From NCBI GenBank assembly GCA_963580285.1, contig OY757012.1, positions 168,938,652 to 169,002,651 on the forward strand: a stretch of DNA of 64,000 nucleotides, read 5' to 3'. The stretch's first letter is position 1. Each line of letters begins with the position of its first letter. A model generated the notes under the pieces. That model was not told where the DNA came from and searched no databases. It saw only the letters and a list, made by a program, of their open reading frames with translations. Of this stretch, positions 22,855 to 33,931 are shown piece by piece. The position numbers were made by a program, and so were the translations under genes. The stretch is from Lucinisca nassula (lineage: Eukaryota; Mollusca; Bivalvia; Lucinida; Lucinidae).

Positions 22855-23440
22855 AGGCTTATTGAAAATTAAAGAGATAATGTTGGTTGGTGCCTGATGC
22901 TCTGTCTCTGGTCGGGCTCATCGGAGTCTAACTGTTGGTTTTCTTTTGCTCCAGCATTTCAGTGGTTTCTTGCTGGCGAGTCCTCACCGTTGTCTCACCT
23001 CTGTGGTTCTTTGATTTCTGTGTTCACGGAGATGTTGCACTGATGAGTTAGGAGGCCTTCATGCGGACTGAACAAATTATTTGTCTTAATCGCGACGGAA
23101 GTAAGGGCGAGGATTGTGGCCACGTAAAATCGATTTAAGCCCCCCCAGTGGAAATCTTCCACTGACCGTTCCAAGGCGGCTCTTCTGTGGCGATTTATTT
23201 ATGTTGTTGTTTGTTACTTACTGTGTGTATCACTTGTGTCTTTTAATTTTGGATGGCCATATGGCCATTTTGTGGGAAAGTAACTGTCCATATGGCCTTC
23301 CTTTGTTTAGGTTTCCATTATGGTCTGGTCGCTTAATGTTTGTATTTCTTTCCCTTTGGTGTCTTTTATGGATGGAGTAAGTTAATTGTATCAATTCCTG
23401 ATCTTTGTTTTACTTCTACTTTACAGCATAATAGCTCTCC
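22855..23440 (+). mobile_element. PLE 3' UTR, subtype 2
   Basis: Follows the reverse transcriptase stop directly. Landmarks: TGATGCTCTGTCTCTGG, CACTGATGAGTTAGGAGGCC, CGACGGAAGTAAGGGCGAGG, a poly-C tract, the small hairpin CAGTGGAAATCTTCCACTG, and an end near TTTTACTTCTACTTTA. The same region occurs alone or with reverse transcriptase sequence in more than ten places in the window. Confidence 0.8.
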
Positions 23441-23835
23441 CCTACTTGGAAGATTTTGGTCCCCAAAATTTAAGGATGACTATATAATTAAATAGAGTAC
23501 ATTTCTTTTCGAAATTCAATGGTGCATTTACCGTTATATGGGCATGGCAATTATATGAAACATTCTGATGAATGCGCGCAAATATGAGGATATTTTGTCA
23601 TAAACAAAGAACTTCACTTCAAAAAATGTAGATTTCGTGTAGAATTATTTTTTCACACGTGTATGCACATGACGGTAAGCTTTACATGGTTAACTAATTT
23701 AAAAACGTTCTTTGTCATACCGCCTTTTTAAACACACATGTTCAAGATGCCCCCCCCCCCTGACATTACAGTAAGCACAGTTCATTTCTCGTGCAACACA
23801 GTCCTCAGGCTTGTGATACAACCTTTGCAAATATG
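23441..23835. other. No recognised feature
   Basis: AT-rich sequence with a C13 run near 23750. I see no open frame, repeat copy or structural signal. Confidence 0.4.
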
Positions 23836-24784
23836 CTAGCAACTTAGTGAGTGATGTCCCCGTTTCCAACAGTTTTCACACACAAAGTTCCTTGCAGGAC
23901 AGTGGTTAGGCTGATGGAACGAGTAAAGGCTTGCACATCTGTGGCAACTTTGTTTGTGCACGGTAAGATCAGAAGGCACCCTTTCTTGATAATTTACTGT
24001 ATGCTGTTTTAGAATGGTTCCAGCAACCTTAATCTTTTTGGTCTTAGGGGGTGGTTTACCACAATCTGAACTGGCCTTACACTGTCCACTGCTTCCATCT
24101 TTTGGGACACTATTTGTTATTTGGAATTTCATATTGGTTATTTCTGATTTAGTCGATTCACTTCCACAGAAAGTTTTTTTCGAATTCTTTCATTATTGTC
24201 TATCTCCCTGTTAAATTTTTTGCGCAATTCTCTGTTTTCTTCTTTTAAGGTCAAAATAAAGCTTTCTAATTCCTTTGCGGTCTTATTTTCTGGTATATCT
24301 CCTTTTGCAGATTCGAAATTTCGATTTTCGAAGATCTCTGTTTGTTTTCTTGCTGAGAAATGCAATCTCTTAGTTTAGTAATTTCACATTCTGATTTTTT
24401 TAGGCTGGAATAAGCGTTGATCACATCCTTTTTCAAAACAGTAATTTCTGAATTTAAGTTCAAAATATCTCCCTGAAGTTTAGTCACTTGGCTTGAATCA
24501 GAATTTTGATCAGGAAGATGGTTGGGCATCAGACTCAAAAGTTCATCATTTTCTACTGGATAAAATTGGAATGATCTGCAGATAGAGTTCCGTACCTTGA
24601 ATGCTTCCAGTCTATCCTGATCCCGCTGTTTCCACTCTTGGCTTTTCCTCCTTTTATCGTTGTTATTTGACATGTGAGAATAAGCTTTTGTTGGTATTGA
24701 CAGATACAGAATTACTGGAAGCACATGATTAGTCCGCATTCCACTGTAGAAGTTTCTGCTGAAACGGCGTTCCATAGTTTTCAC
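23836..24784 (-). pseudogene. Gag-like zinc-knuckle protein, frameshifted
   Basis: Three overlapping minus-strand frames (24784-24266, 24365-24138, 24132-23836) read as one protein broken by two frameshifts. The first segment has a basic stretch (DKRRKSQEWKQRDQDRLEAF) and then a predicted coiled coil rich in K/E/L. The second continues the coiled coil (ELESFILTLKEENRELRKKF). The third is basic and ends in two cysteine clusters: CHRC-x6-H-x4-C and CENCWKRGHHSLSC, the latter a textbook CX2CX4HX4C zinc knuckle. Basic region, coiled coil and zinc knuckles together are what retroelement Gag/ORF1 proteins look like, so I infer a retroelement nucleic-acid-binding protein. Introns rather than frameshifts are possible but less likely. 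No pol gene of the same element is recognisable nearby. Confidence 0.6.
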
Positions 24785-24859
24785 AACAAGTTTGGGGAAT
24801 TCTCGCTTAGCTATTTATGAAAGGTACTTGAAGTTCACGACACTACTATTGGGAAAACT

Positions 24860-25363
24860 TTGAATGTTTATTATTTTATTTTGTTGAATTTGCTTAAACA
24901 CAGAAAATATAAAATAATAAAAACTATTCTTGTAAGCGGCGTTCCTCATTATTTTTCTTGAGTACTTTGCACCAATCTTTTAGTACGTAATATCTGGCGG
25001 AGAACACAGGGGTACGTGTGAAAAGATGTCCGAGCTGGATATCCAGTCAATATGTAAGAAGGCTGATCCTTTCAGGAAGATGTCCTTAAACCAGTTAACT
25101 GGCAAAGTCCAGTGTAACATGAAATATACACTTTAAACACTGGTAATTAGAGAAATTGAGACGGCAAAATCCAGTCTATCATGCATAAAGTCACTATATT
25201 GTAATTGTAAATTGTGTTCCATAACCTAAAAGACTCCCTTTTTATTAACATGTTGTTATGTACTTATCAAAACATTGCTCAAGAGGAAAGCTACCTGTTT
25301 AGGCATTTATCCCCTCCCAAGCCATGGTCATCAAGGATAACAATAAGAACAGATTTGTGTTTG
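24860..25363. repeat. Mosaic repeat: inverted block I and direct block R
   Basis: 24860-25000 is the inverted counterpart of 20166-20320, and 25017-25363 is a direct copy of 20326-20675. In the first copy I and R are head to tail; here I is flipped. On the minus strand this places R, I and then the gag-like gene in series, so block I lies immediately upstream of that gene. Confidence 0.75.
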
Positions 25364-25919
25364 AAAGTCATCAAGATTCCATGATTTTCATTTTGTTAGT
25401 TATAATTTAGAAACTGTCTGTGGCTCGAATGTTTGATGATTAAACTGACAGGACATTATATGTAAAAAAACAGGATTCCGTGTCTCAGTACCCACAGAAG
25501 CGTTTAGTTCGACATGCTACATTTTCAGCTTGGCTGTTTTTTTAATAAAACGACGAGGTATTGGCATAGCACTGGCGTCGTCGTCGTGAAAAAAAAATTG
25601 GACATTTTCGTCTGTAATTAACTCTGCAATTACTGAATATATTTACTTGCAACTAGTACTAGTTGTTCATTATGCACTTGTCTTATTATACCTCACGTGA
25701 CTTACTAAGGACCATCGGTTATTCATTTTACTCCCACCCTGCGATAATGTCACCACAGCCATCTTGAAATAATAAAACGGAGCTCAAGAGAGGCACATTT
25801 ACATCCAAATTGGCTTCACAAAACCAAACAGAATTAAATCCTCTAACTGTAGAACCACAAAAATAAGGTCGAAACAACTGTAAAGCGGCCATGCATTAGA
25901 GGGGATGATTTTTCCTGTA

Positions 25920-25960
<41 letters not shown>

Positions 25961-26440
25961 GGGGGACCAGTTAATATCCCGGTGCTGAGGACGGTTCACC
26001 TTTTTGCATTCATCCAAATGATGCAAGTGAAGCATGTCCAGACACCGAAATTCTGTCACCGATGCACGGCAGGAATGACACAGTTCCTTGAGGGACACGG
26101 GAAACCGCTGGGGCAAAAGTTGACCAGGTCTGGAGGGGAAGCTCCGGATCCACGGTAAGAGGTTGCATTGTATTTTGTAGTTTCTTAGCTTGACATTAAG
26201 GCATTCGTGAACGCTTTGCTTAAGTCAGAGAGGAAGGTGTCAATCTTTTGACTTTCATCTATTCCAAGATTTGTCAGCTTAATAATGATAGGGCTTATCT
26301 GATGTTCTACACACCACTATAGTGTGTAAAAGAGTGTGTTTGCTCAACGGCAAGGCCTTTATTTCATATTATTTCATAACGAAATGTCATTTGCGTTTCA
26401 GTATATCGTACTGCATGTATTCCTTCCCTCTGTGTAAGTG
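25364..26440. other. No recognised gene; one GT microsatellite
   Basis: Apart from a (GT)n tract at about 25922-25958 I see no coding sequence or recognisable repeat copy. The open frames crossing the tract are generated by it. Confidence 0.4.
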
Positions 26441-26590
26441 AGACTATAAGAATCTTACATGTTAGAAAAATCAGTCCCGCGGGTCACTGTCCGGCATCAC
26501 GAGGCCAGGCGGATGATCTCGAGGGATGGAATTTTCCATCATGTAGGATTCTTTTTCTTGTATATCTTTTATTTCTTAAAGTGGATTTTT
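26440..26590. mobile_element. P3 hairpin element fragment
   Basis: Contains GTCACTGTCCGGCATCACGA and AGGATTCTTTTTCTTGTATA, both seen in the complete P3 copy at 58070-58510. The right arm of the hairpin is deleted or rearranged. Confidence 0.55.
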
Positions 26591-26851
26591 TTTCTTCATA
26601 TAAATGCAGTCAATTCGATTGTCAATGTACGCCATAATTTCATGATACTGTTCGTGCAGTAGCGTCAAATTTAACATCATACATCCTATTCCAGCAGTGC
26701 AAACCAAACACGTAAATATCTCAAATCGTATCCTGTCCCTGGGTAGGATAATCTTGGTAGTATAAGAATTTCCATCCAAGGGTTAATTCCAGGATTTCAT
26801 GATCGCTTAACATAACATACAACAACTTCTTCTGTTCACGTCTCTTAAAGC

Positions 26852-26853
<2 letters not shown>

Positions 26854-26919
<66 letters not shown>
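26854..26919. repeat. (TC)n microsatellite
   Basis: Uninterrupted TC dinucleotide run of about 66 bp. Confidence 0.95.
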
Positions 26920-26924
<5 letters not shown>

Positions 26925-27164
26925 AGCAATCATATTTTTATTTTCCGTTATTTTTCCTTGCATTTTCTATGTACATTTTGCCATTGTTCACATATTGTAC
27001 GAAATTGTAGGGGAAGGGCCGTAACTTATGTTAGTAGAACTTGTGGCCCAACCCTATTTGCTGTTCTGAAAAGCAATAAAATATATTTAACGAGCTCTTA
27101 CAAAATGGGCCTATTCTAAATGTTCGAAATTTTATTGAGACGAGTCTAAGGGTAACAAGCCAGT

Positions 27165-27345
27165 GTAATGAGGACAACTCTTTCTATAGAGAAAATTGGG
27201 GTATGTGGAATTTTAAAAATTTTCTTTCTTTCTTTTTGTTTTCTCAAAAGCAAAGTTTGAGGGTACTCGTTAGAATCATCTCGTCCAGGCGGTTCTAACG
27301 AGTACCATCAATCTATATTTCGGTAGAAATAAGAAAAATATGGAA
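27165..27345. mobile_element. Diverged P1 MITE
   Basis: Half-palindromes GGGTACTCGTTAGAATC and GGCGGTTCTAACGAGTACC with flanking AGAAATAAGAAAAATAT. The termini are eroded. Confidence 0.55.
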
Positions 27346-27399
27346 CAATTTTAAATGAAAATGCTAGTTCTGAGGTTAGGAAAAACGTCATTTTAGGGC

Positions 27400-27830
27400 A
27401 CGTAATGAAGTGTAGATCCCTATTGATCAAGGAAGTCCATGGTTTTAGCTTGGGATAGAAATTCTGTTCTAACCCTGGTGTTCTTACCCAGAATTGAATA
27501 TTCTCGCGTGTTTGATAAATGCACTGGTTGAACACGACCTCATACGCGCCGTTGTTAAGGTTGATGTCGCGGCACGTTACGTCATATCACTAAACATTCC
27601 TGTAGTGTCATCACAATATGACGGATATCGGTAACCGAACTGACTGCAGCATTAAAATCCGCGCTAAGAAATGGAAGGTATGGAAGTAAAAGAACCCTAT
27701 ATGGGTGCGACGGTGGATAGAAAAATCCATCCCTCATGATCACTGTCCGCCATCACTCCGGTGATGCCGGACAGTTGCCCTCGGGACGGACTTTTCCATC
27801 CACCCCTCACACCCATATAAGATTTTTATA
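27400..27830 (-). mobile_element. P3 element with terminal hairpin
   Basis: Reverse copy of the element at 58070-58510. The hairpin end (27700-27825) pairs GGATAGAAAAATCCATCCC with its mirror around ATCACTCCGGTGAT. The body shares TTTGATAAATGCACTGGTTG and CTTGGGATAGAAATTCTGTT-like segments with the other copy. Confidence 0.7.
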
Positions 27831-27957
27831 TTATTCGAAAGCTGTGTCACCCTGCAAAGGTGTCAGCCTACTTTTTGGTGTCAAGGAGCATATTCTGTCC
27901 TTTCAGTGCGCATCCTGTTTTGTTTCGGGTTTGGAGAAGTATTATACAGTAAATTCC

Positions 27958-28303
27958 AAATAAAATATACATGCCAGTATAAAACATACTTGGTAAACTT
28001 TTATTTCAAAATTTAGTAAAATTATAAAAATAAATCAATAAATATTTCTTAACATTTATTTTTCATATCTGTTAGACAGTTGGAACTTCGGTTATGTCAT
28101 ATTGTTTGCTTTATTAAGCCAGCATACAGTTTTGTTTTTCTTAAGCACCTGGTCATCAAGGATCATAAAAGAACTGCTAAAACATACTTAATCATAATCT
28201 CCTCATGAGAAGGAAATATCGAAACATTATTTGACAACAAATGTCTAGAATCAAACACTGAGACAGATTATAATTGATATGGACATTTTGTTTTAAACAC
28301 ATA
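27958..28303 (-). repeat. Mosaic repeat block X, inverted copy
   Basis: Complement of 20676-21015, for example GAAATAAAAGTTTACCAAG and AACCGAAGTTCCAACTGTC. The match continues a little past the point where the PLE sequence begins in the other copy, which helps fix the PLE 5' junction near 21015. Confidence 0.8.
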
Positions 28304-28351
28304 CTATTAGTGCTCAATAGAATGTGAGACACATGATCCTCACAGATCTCT

Positions 28352-28840
28352 TCCATTATGAAAACGCACGTATACAAATACATTGTAAACTTTGTAAACC
28401 ATTGTCGACATACCCATACATTGTAAACTATTGTCGCTTTTGTTATTTTATTTTGGATAGCCTATTGGTCATTTTCGGGGAAAGTAACTATTCTTTTGGC
28501 TTTCCGCTATTGATGTTTCCATTAGGGTCTGTGTTTCATGTTTGTGGTTCTTTCCCTTTGGCGTCTCTGATGGGAGCTGTGGGTTAATTGAATCGATTCC
28601 TGATCATTGCCTCGACCTCAATTTTACCGCCGAAAAATCGACAATTTTCAGATGAAATATTGTGACATTTTTCTTATTTCTGCTCTAAAATACAGTTTGG
28701 GGCTACTCGTTAGAACCGCCTCGATGAGTATCCAAAACCTATATTTTAAAACAGAAGGCTTACCCCTGTAAACCCCAGTTTTACTATATAAAAGTGGGGT
28801 TCAATGGGGTAAGAATGATATAAACGTGTTTTCGTGATGA
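28352..28840. mobile_element. P1 MITE interrupted by a PLE 3' UTR fragment
   Basis: P1 sequence runs from ATGAAAACGCACGTATACAA to about 28424 and resumes at about 28623 with TTTTACCGCCGAAAAATCG, continuing to the right terminus CGTGTTTTCGTGATG. The centre palindrome is shortened. The interruption (28425-28622) is distal PLE 3' UTR, subtype 1: GGATAGCCTATTGGTCATTT to CGATTCCTGATCATTGCC. Confidence 0.7.
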
Positions 28841-28849
28841 AGATCTCGA

Positions 28850-29830
28850 TAATATGATAATATGAGAGATACATAAATTTCTAAAGATGTCCAAAATGTT
28901 TTGATTTCTACTGATTTTTACATTGGCAAAAATTAAATGTAAAACAAGGAGTACTAACAAATTTGTGCAAGTGCCAAATAAAATGTGAGATATAGAATCC
29001 TTACAATTTGTAAGGCTTCCTATACGTGCCCAATAAAACATGATACACTGATTCCTGGCTTTTAATATGCGGCACATAACATTTGAATCCTTACGATTTC
29101 TTCTGGTCTACAATTAGACGTCGCACATGGATTTCAACCGATTTCTACGCGTGCCATATAAGATATGTGATGCTAGAATTCCTATCGCACTGTACACATG
29201 TTACAAAAAAGTTTGAGATACAGAAACATGACGATTCTACAAGAATTCAATAAAAGTGTGAGGCACGGAGTCCTTTCGATTTCTGCAACTGTCTTATAGA
29301 ATATGAGCCGAAAACTTAACTATATCTACACATTCCTATAAAATTGTGAGACTGATTCCTAACAATTTCTACAAGTGAGACGAAGACTAAACGAATTCTA
29401 CACGTGCCCAATAAAATTGTGAGACAAGGATTTCTTACAATTTTTACAGGTGTCCAACAGAATCAGAGTCGGAGACTTTGCGATTTCTACACGTTCCGAA
29501 TATAATTGTAAGACAGTGAGTCCTTACAATTTCTACAGTGTCAAATAGAATGTGGGAGCGAAACTTCACAATTTCTACAACTATCCAATTAAATGTGAGG
29601 CAGATTCTGTCGACTTCTATCAGTTCTACATACAGTGCAAGAGCCTAATGCAATGAAACACGGAGTTCTTTCGCTTTCAGCAAGACCCTTACAAAATATA
29701 GGACACAAATTCTGACAATTTCTAAAAGTGCCGAATAAAATGAGAAATGGAATACTTTCTACATGTGTACAGCAAAATGTTCATTCCAAAGTGAGACATG
29801 AAGTGTTTTACAACTGGTTCAAAGAGTCCC
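28850..29830. repeat. Degenerate minisatellite, ~55-60 bp units
   Basis: Many diverged repeats of a unit approximated by AATAAAATGTGAGACA, GAGTCCTTACAATTTCTACA and CGTGCC. Spacing varies, so the array is old. No coding potential. Confidence 0.6.
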
Positions 29831-29860
29831 TTATGTTTCTCTGTTATCAGCATTCAGCAG

Positions 29861-30010
29861 AGGATCTTTCATTCGTGCTCATGTATTATTGAATTTATTA
29901 AACTCGTTGAGGAAACGGGATAAAATGCGAGGCTGTGCCGAGCATTTTATCCCTTTTTCTCAATGAGTTTAATAAATTCAATAATACATGAGCACGAATG
30001 CAAGATTCTA
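29861..30010. repeat. Long hairpin with ~65-bp arms
   Basis: AGGATCTTTCATTCGTGCTC to ATAAAATGCGAGGC is mirrored by GCCGAGCATTTTATCC to GAGCACGAATGCAAGATTCT with few mismatches. The centre reads GCGAGGCTGTGCCGAGC. Confidence 0.85.
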
Positions 30011-30036
30011 TTTATCATATGACATTTAAAACACAT

Positions 30037-30152
30037 TTTATTCAAGATTGTTTACAAAAACGTCAATATTCCGCCTTTAGTAAACACAACGTCGTTAAGG
30101 ACGTCGTACATGTAACGTTACGGGACTTATCTACCTAATTTGCATATTTAAT
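30037..30152 (-). terminator. Possible polyadenylation signals for the GPCR gene
   Basis: On the minus strand AATAAA lies at 30042-30037 and ATTAAA at 30152-30147, roughly 400-510 bp downstream of the GPCR stop. Either could end the transcript. Sequence alone does not decide between them and the region is AT-rich. Confidence 0.25.
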
Positions 30153-30550
30153 CCACTAGTGGATTATCGAAAATATTACATGGCGTTATTACACTCTCAG
30201 ACGCGAGGTCATATGATAAAATGGTGTTGTTGTCAACTTTACGGGCCGGCCCGTTTGTTTTATCAATCGCCAAAATTTCACGCCTGCTTTTCTCCACGTG
30301 ACTATCGCTGACCATGTACAGAATCCACGTTCCGTTTTTTATAGCAGTGCTTGTCTTCTCCCTATGGGGTCAGTGTCACACCGTGTAAAAGTAAAACCTG
30401 GACTGGCCTTGCGACTGGGTCGTAGGTAAATACTGTAGAGTTGAACGAAACAGTGTAAGTTACAGTTCAGGATTGTTTTCCCAGTCTACACTCAGAGGCA
30501 ATCGACCCACCAGTGCTTTCAGGGTTTTGATTTCAACGAGGATTTGATCT

Positions 30551-32182
30551 TTAACCTGCTGCTTGACTGTCAGTCGTTTTTGTTCGACGTGACCCAGATG
30601 ACGTTAGGATTTCAGAAAAGCCATTACTGTACATCATGAACACTCTCCTAGTACACACGAAAGATAGAAAAATAAATATACCTTGTGATGCATTCAGCAC
30701 AATGAACAAATATGAAAATGCCTCTGTTCCAGTCCATGAATAAATAAATCCAAATATCCAACAAACACCAGTCAAAGTAGACAACTTTGCAAATATGATT
30801 ATATCATTTCTTCCATGCTTAACATGTGTCTGCATTTTTGGCATTCTCACAACAGAACACATGAACAAAAGAAACATACAGAAGTTAGCAATTATCACTA
30901 AGCCAACTGGAACACCAAAGGTAAAAGTCACCATTTTCTCCGAGCTAATGTAGCAGGTAATTTTTCCATATCCGAGGTCATTATACTCAGACGAGTGTAA
31001 TGAAAAGAATATATTTGCTAGTATCAGACAGACAGATAGTACAATCGAGTATAACCAGTAAAATAGAAAAGTCTTCAAACCTTTGCCAGACGATGGATTC
31101 TCATTACTAGTAAATACTCTAAACACATGGAAGGTGCAAATATTCATCCAAAATATAGACATCAGCCAGAAGAAATGAGTACACAGACCTGAAGTTATAC
31201 ACTCAACCGAATCTTGATCAAATCTGCTGTAGCTCCCAATCAGATACAGAGACTGTGCAAGAAAGAGACAAATAATCAACGCCATATTGTTTCTGCCTGG
31301 CAACGTTCTAAGACTGGGAAAAGCACAAAATGTTCCAAATGATATTATTAGACAAAGAAGAGAAGCCGAAATACAAATTATTGAAAGGACAGATGAAAAA
31401 TGTAACTTCGTCCGACTATCGTTTTCCAATATGATCCGCTCACTCACAACAGAAAAATAGTTTGTGTAAATTTTAGCGCAAACAAGCACTGTGTATTTGT
31501 TTGTGCCGAAGTGAAATTGAGAATCATTTAAAACCACACCCAGAGAATTAAAACGAATTCCATTACGATCTTCAACCCAATAATAGTTGGGCTGTTGCAG
31601 CTTTACCAATGGACAAGAGATCTGTTTGGCTAACACAATCATTTCTGTGCGCTTAGAGCAAATGTCCTTAAATAAGCTGGAATCATTCCGTACTGGCAAA
31701 GACAACTTGAAGTCTTTTGGCTTGACTCCGAATTTGTTAGTGACTGCACCATCTGTCACTGTTATATTTATAGGAAATGCCAGCATGTTAGAATAGCGGT
31801 TAAGAATATCAACGAGGCCGTGGTACTGGGTAATCTGAATATGCATTTCAACTTCGTAATGGTCAAATATCAATGAACAGAAAGAACGGTTATTGTAGCA
31901 TGCCTCGACAAAGCACGGGCGTATGTTTTTGTAACAAAAACTTGTGTACATAGTGTAGGGCTCGTTTTTGATATAAAAGTTATGGAAGAAAACGGAGTGA
32001 AACAGTTGCTCTAACTGAGTTATCACCAGAAATTGCTCCATTGGAATGTACTCCATAGTTCCTAAGGGATACACATCGGCAGTAAAAATGTAATCAACTC
32101 CACCAACACTCGTGTAGACAAGTTCACACACGCCATTATGCAGCTTCCTCATATGGGAACAATGTAATTCAACACAGTCGTC
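30551..32182 (-). CDS. Adhesion/secretin-like GPCR, seven-TM exon
   Basis: Large terminal exon, frame open from a splice acceptor (pyrimidine tract, TTTCTAG, exon starts at 32182) to the stop at 30551. An internal Met at 32152 starts 533 residues, but the frame continues upstream (DDCVELHCSH), so the true protein begins in an earlier exon. The extracellular part (residues 1-250 from that Met) is cysteine-bearing with several N-glycosylation sites. Seven hydrophobic segments follow at about 253-278, 288-308, 322-347, 358-385, 407-437, 451-473 and 479-500. TLTGVCWIFGFI in TM6 and FIVLNASQGIFIFLSF in TM7 are hallmarks of adhesion/secretin-family receptors. I see no clear GPS cleavage site. Ligand unknown; role as a plasma-membrane receptor is inferred from the family. 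It resembles the large lineage-specific receptor group of bivalves. Confidence 0.85.
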   Translation of the reverse strand, partial: DDCVELHCSHMRKLHNGVCELVYTSVGGVDYIFTADVYPLGTMEYIPMEQFLVITQLEQLFHSVFFHNFYIKNEPYTMYTSFCYKNIRPCFVEACYNNRSFCSLIFDHYEVEMHIQITQYHGLVDILNRYSNMLAFPINITVTDGAVTNKFGVKPKDFKLSLPVRNDSSLFKDICSKRTEMIVLAKQISCPLVKLQQPNYYWVEDRNGIRFNSLGVVLNDSQFHFGTNKYTVLVCAKIYTNYFSVVSERIILENDSRTKLHFSSVLSIICISASLLCLIISFGTFCAFPSLRTLPGRNNMALIICLFLAQSLYLIGSYSRFDQDSVECITSGLCTHFFWLMSIFWMNICTFHVFRVFTSNENPSSGKGLKTFLFYWLYSIVLSVCLILANIFFSLHSSEYNDLGYGKITCYISSEKMVTFTFGVPVGLVIIANFCMFLLFMCSVVRMPKMQTHVKHGRNDIIIFAKLSTLTGVCWIFGFIYSWTGTEAFSYLFIVLNASQGIFIFLSFVCTRRVFMMYSNGFSEILTSSGSRRTKTTDSQAAG

Positions 32183-32189
32183 CTAGAAA

Positions 32190-32723
32190 GAAAAAAACGA
32201 AAGACAATGTAAACACTTTTGCTCAACAGTAGTTTATTTGAACTCGCCATATGACTATAAAATTTCGTTATCAATGAGTTATAACTGAAAGGGTTCGATT
32301 TCGTGCAAAATCGAATGGCAGAATCTAATGATTTCGGTGACGACTCAGTGATAACTCAGTTTGGACAATAAGGAGATAACTGCCTTGAAAATTGTGGTTT
32401 GGGGAGGTAAAACGGCGGTTTTACGGCAATGTAGTTATCCCCAGTCTAATGCACTATTTCGCACAAAACAGCAAGCGCTGTTAGCTGCATAAAACAAAAT
32501 GCCAGCCAATGAAAAGCGACGTTATGTGATGAGGTTGGGTTTCCGACAGTATTTTCGCAGAATATACTGTCGCAAAGTTTTTTTACGTTATCCAGTCTGA
32601 CGCCACGTAACATTCGCAAGTGCATTAGAAAGACTGACGAAACCCCTTTGCTTCATTTGGAGCTGAATTACTTCAGTAAATGTCAAAGGTAGCGATAGGA
32701 GAAACACAGGCTCCTGTCTTTCA
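32190..32723. other. Intron sequence, no feature
   Basis: Region just upstream (on the minus strand) of the seven-TM exon. Nothing recognisable beyond the acceptor polypyrimidine tract at about 32186-32200. Confidence 0.4.
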
Positions 32724-32989
32724 CATCACGAAATAAGTCTATACTATTTAACCCCCCCTTGAACCCCGCATTTTATAATAAAACAGGGTTTAGACTTTTC
32801 TTATTTCTGCTCTTAAATATAGATTGTTGGTACCCGTTAGAAAAGCCTCATGGACGCGGTTCTAACGAGTATCCACAATTTTTATTTTGAGCAGAAATTA
32901 GAAAAATATCACAATTTTTCATCGAAAAATCTTTGTTTTTTTCGGCGGTAAAGTTTAGAATGTATTGTTATTGGCGTGTTTTCTTAATG
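32724..32989. mobile_element. P1 MITE
   Basis: Starts CATCACGAAATAAGTCTATA, ends GGCGTGTTTTCTTAATG, with a diverged centre palindrome (CCCGTTAGAAAAGCCTCATG / GCGGTTCTAACGAG). Confidence 0.7.
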
Positions 32990-33224
32990 ACATGCTAAGT
33001 CCCTGTCATGATTCTACTCGGCTATTTACAGCCTCTACGAGTCTTGGCTAATGCTTCTTTTAAAGACTTCAACTTTCTTTTTACTCTATACAACACTTCT
33101 GTAAAAGTGAAGAAAAGATATGTTTGAGTAAAACTCTTGCCCTGCTGAATAAACTGATTTAGCCACACCAGTTACTGACTTTCAATCTTTAAGTTAAAAA
33201 AACGTAATGCCAAACACTGTAGAT

Positions 33225-33386
33225 ACAGTAAAATTCCTATATTAACACCAATTTTGGGACTGTTCAAAAGTGATCACTAGATGTGGAAAACACAAGAAAG
33301 AATAACTAAACCTTTTGAAGTAGGCCTAAGCTTTTAAAATCAGATTTAGTCTTAAATTTAGGTGGTCTTAATAGCGGAATTTTACT
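33225..33386. mobile_element. Small MITE with ACAGTAAAATTCC ends
   Basis: Inverted ends ACAGTAAAATTCC and GGAATTTTACT about 160 bp apart, with internal GGGACTGTTCAAAAGTG and GGTGGTCTTAATAGCGG. A second copy lies at 39041-39233. Confidence 0.5.
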
Positions 33387-33770
33387 TTTCTGATTAAATG
33401 GCTTCTCATTCAGTAGGACATGGGTTAATGGCTTTAACATAAATATCAAATTAAATGTTGTTTTAGCACGTTCAAATGATTTTCAATCAAGTATATTTAA
33501 GCAATGGGTGTAATCCATTTAACGTTCTTTGAGGAATGAACAACATCGGACCACGAACAAAGTTTAATCTTGCACACCAGGAAAGGAAATCCGTGATTTT
33601 ACCCTGGGATAGAATTTTATGTTCTGACCCTGGTGTTCCGACCCATGCAACTAACATAAATGCGCTTCAATTCTATTCAACTGCCGGAACTACTTCCACA
33701 CTACTTATATTTTGTAAACAATATACATGTGCGAGCTGTCAAAACTAACCGGAGGTGTTGTGCAAGAAAA

Positions 33771-33931
33771 AATATCCAATATGGGGTTCTGTTGCAGATG
33801 GGCGTTTCCAACCCTCGGGATGACCGTGCTGAGCGGAACCTCGGCGTAGCCTCGGTTCCGCTCAGCACGGTCATCCCTCGGGTTGGAAACGCTCATCTAC
33901 AACAGAACCCCATATCAGATTCTTATAATCT
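33771..33931. repeat. Long hairpin with ~70-bp arms
   Basis: ATATGGGGTTCTGTTGCAGA through CTGAGCGGAACCTCGG is mirrored by CCTCGGTTCCGCTCAG through CAGAACCCCATAT. The centre reads CCTCGGCGTAGCCTCGG. Flanking sequence (33535-33650) matches the body of the P3 element at 58400-58500, so this is probably a P3 relative. Confidence 0.85.

Noticed and set aside
23035..23085. CTGATGAG in the PLE 3' UTR as a hammerhead ribozyme
   Set aside because: The GAAA core segment is missing in every copy (the sequence reads GGACTGAACAAA or similar), and no stem I partner is found. Only 49546-49591 meets the full consensus.
20326..25363. LTR pair for a retrovirus-like element (direct R blocks)
   Set aside because: The R copies are direct, but block I next to them is inverted in one copy, no primer-binding site or integrase is seen, and the PLE between them is a separate insertion.
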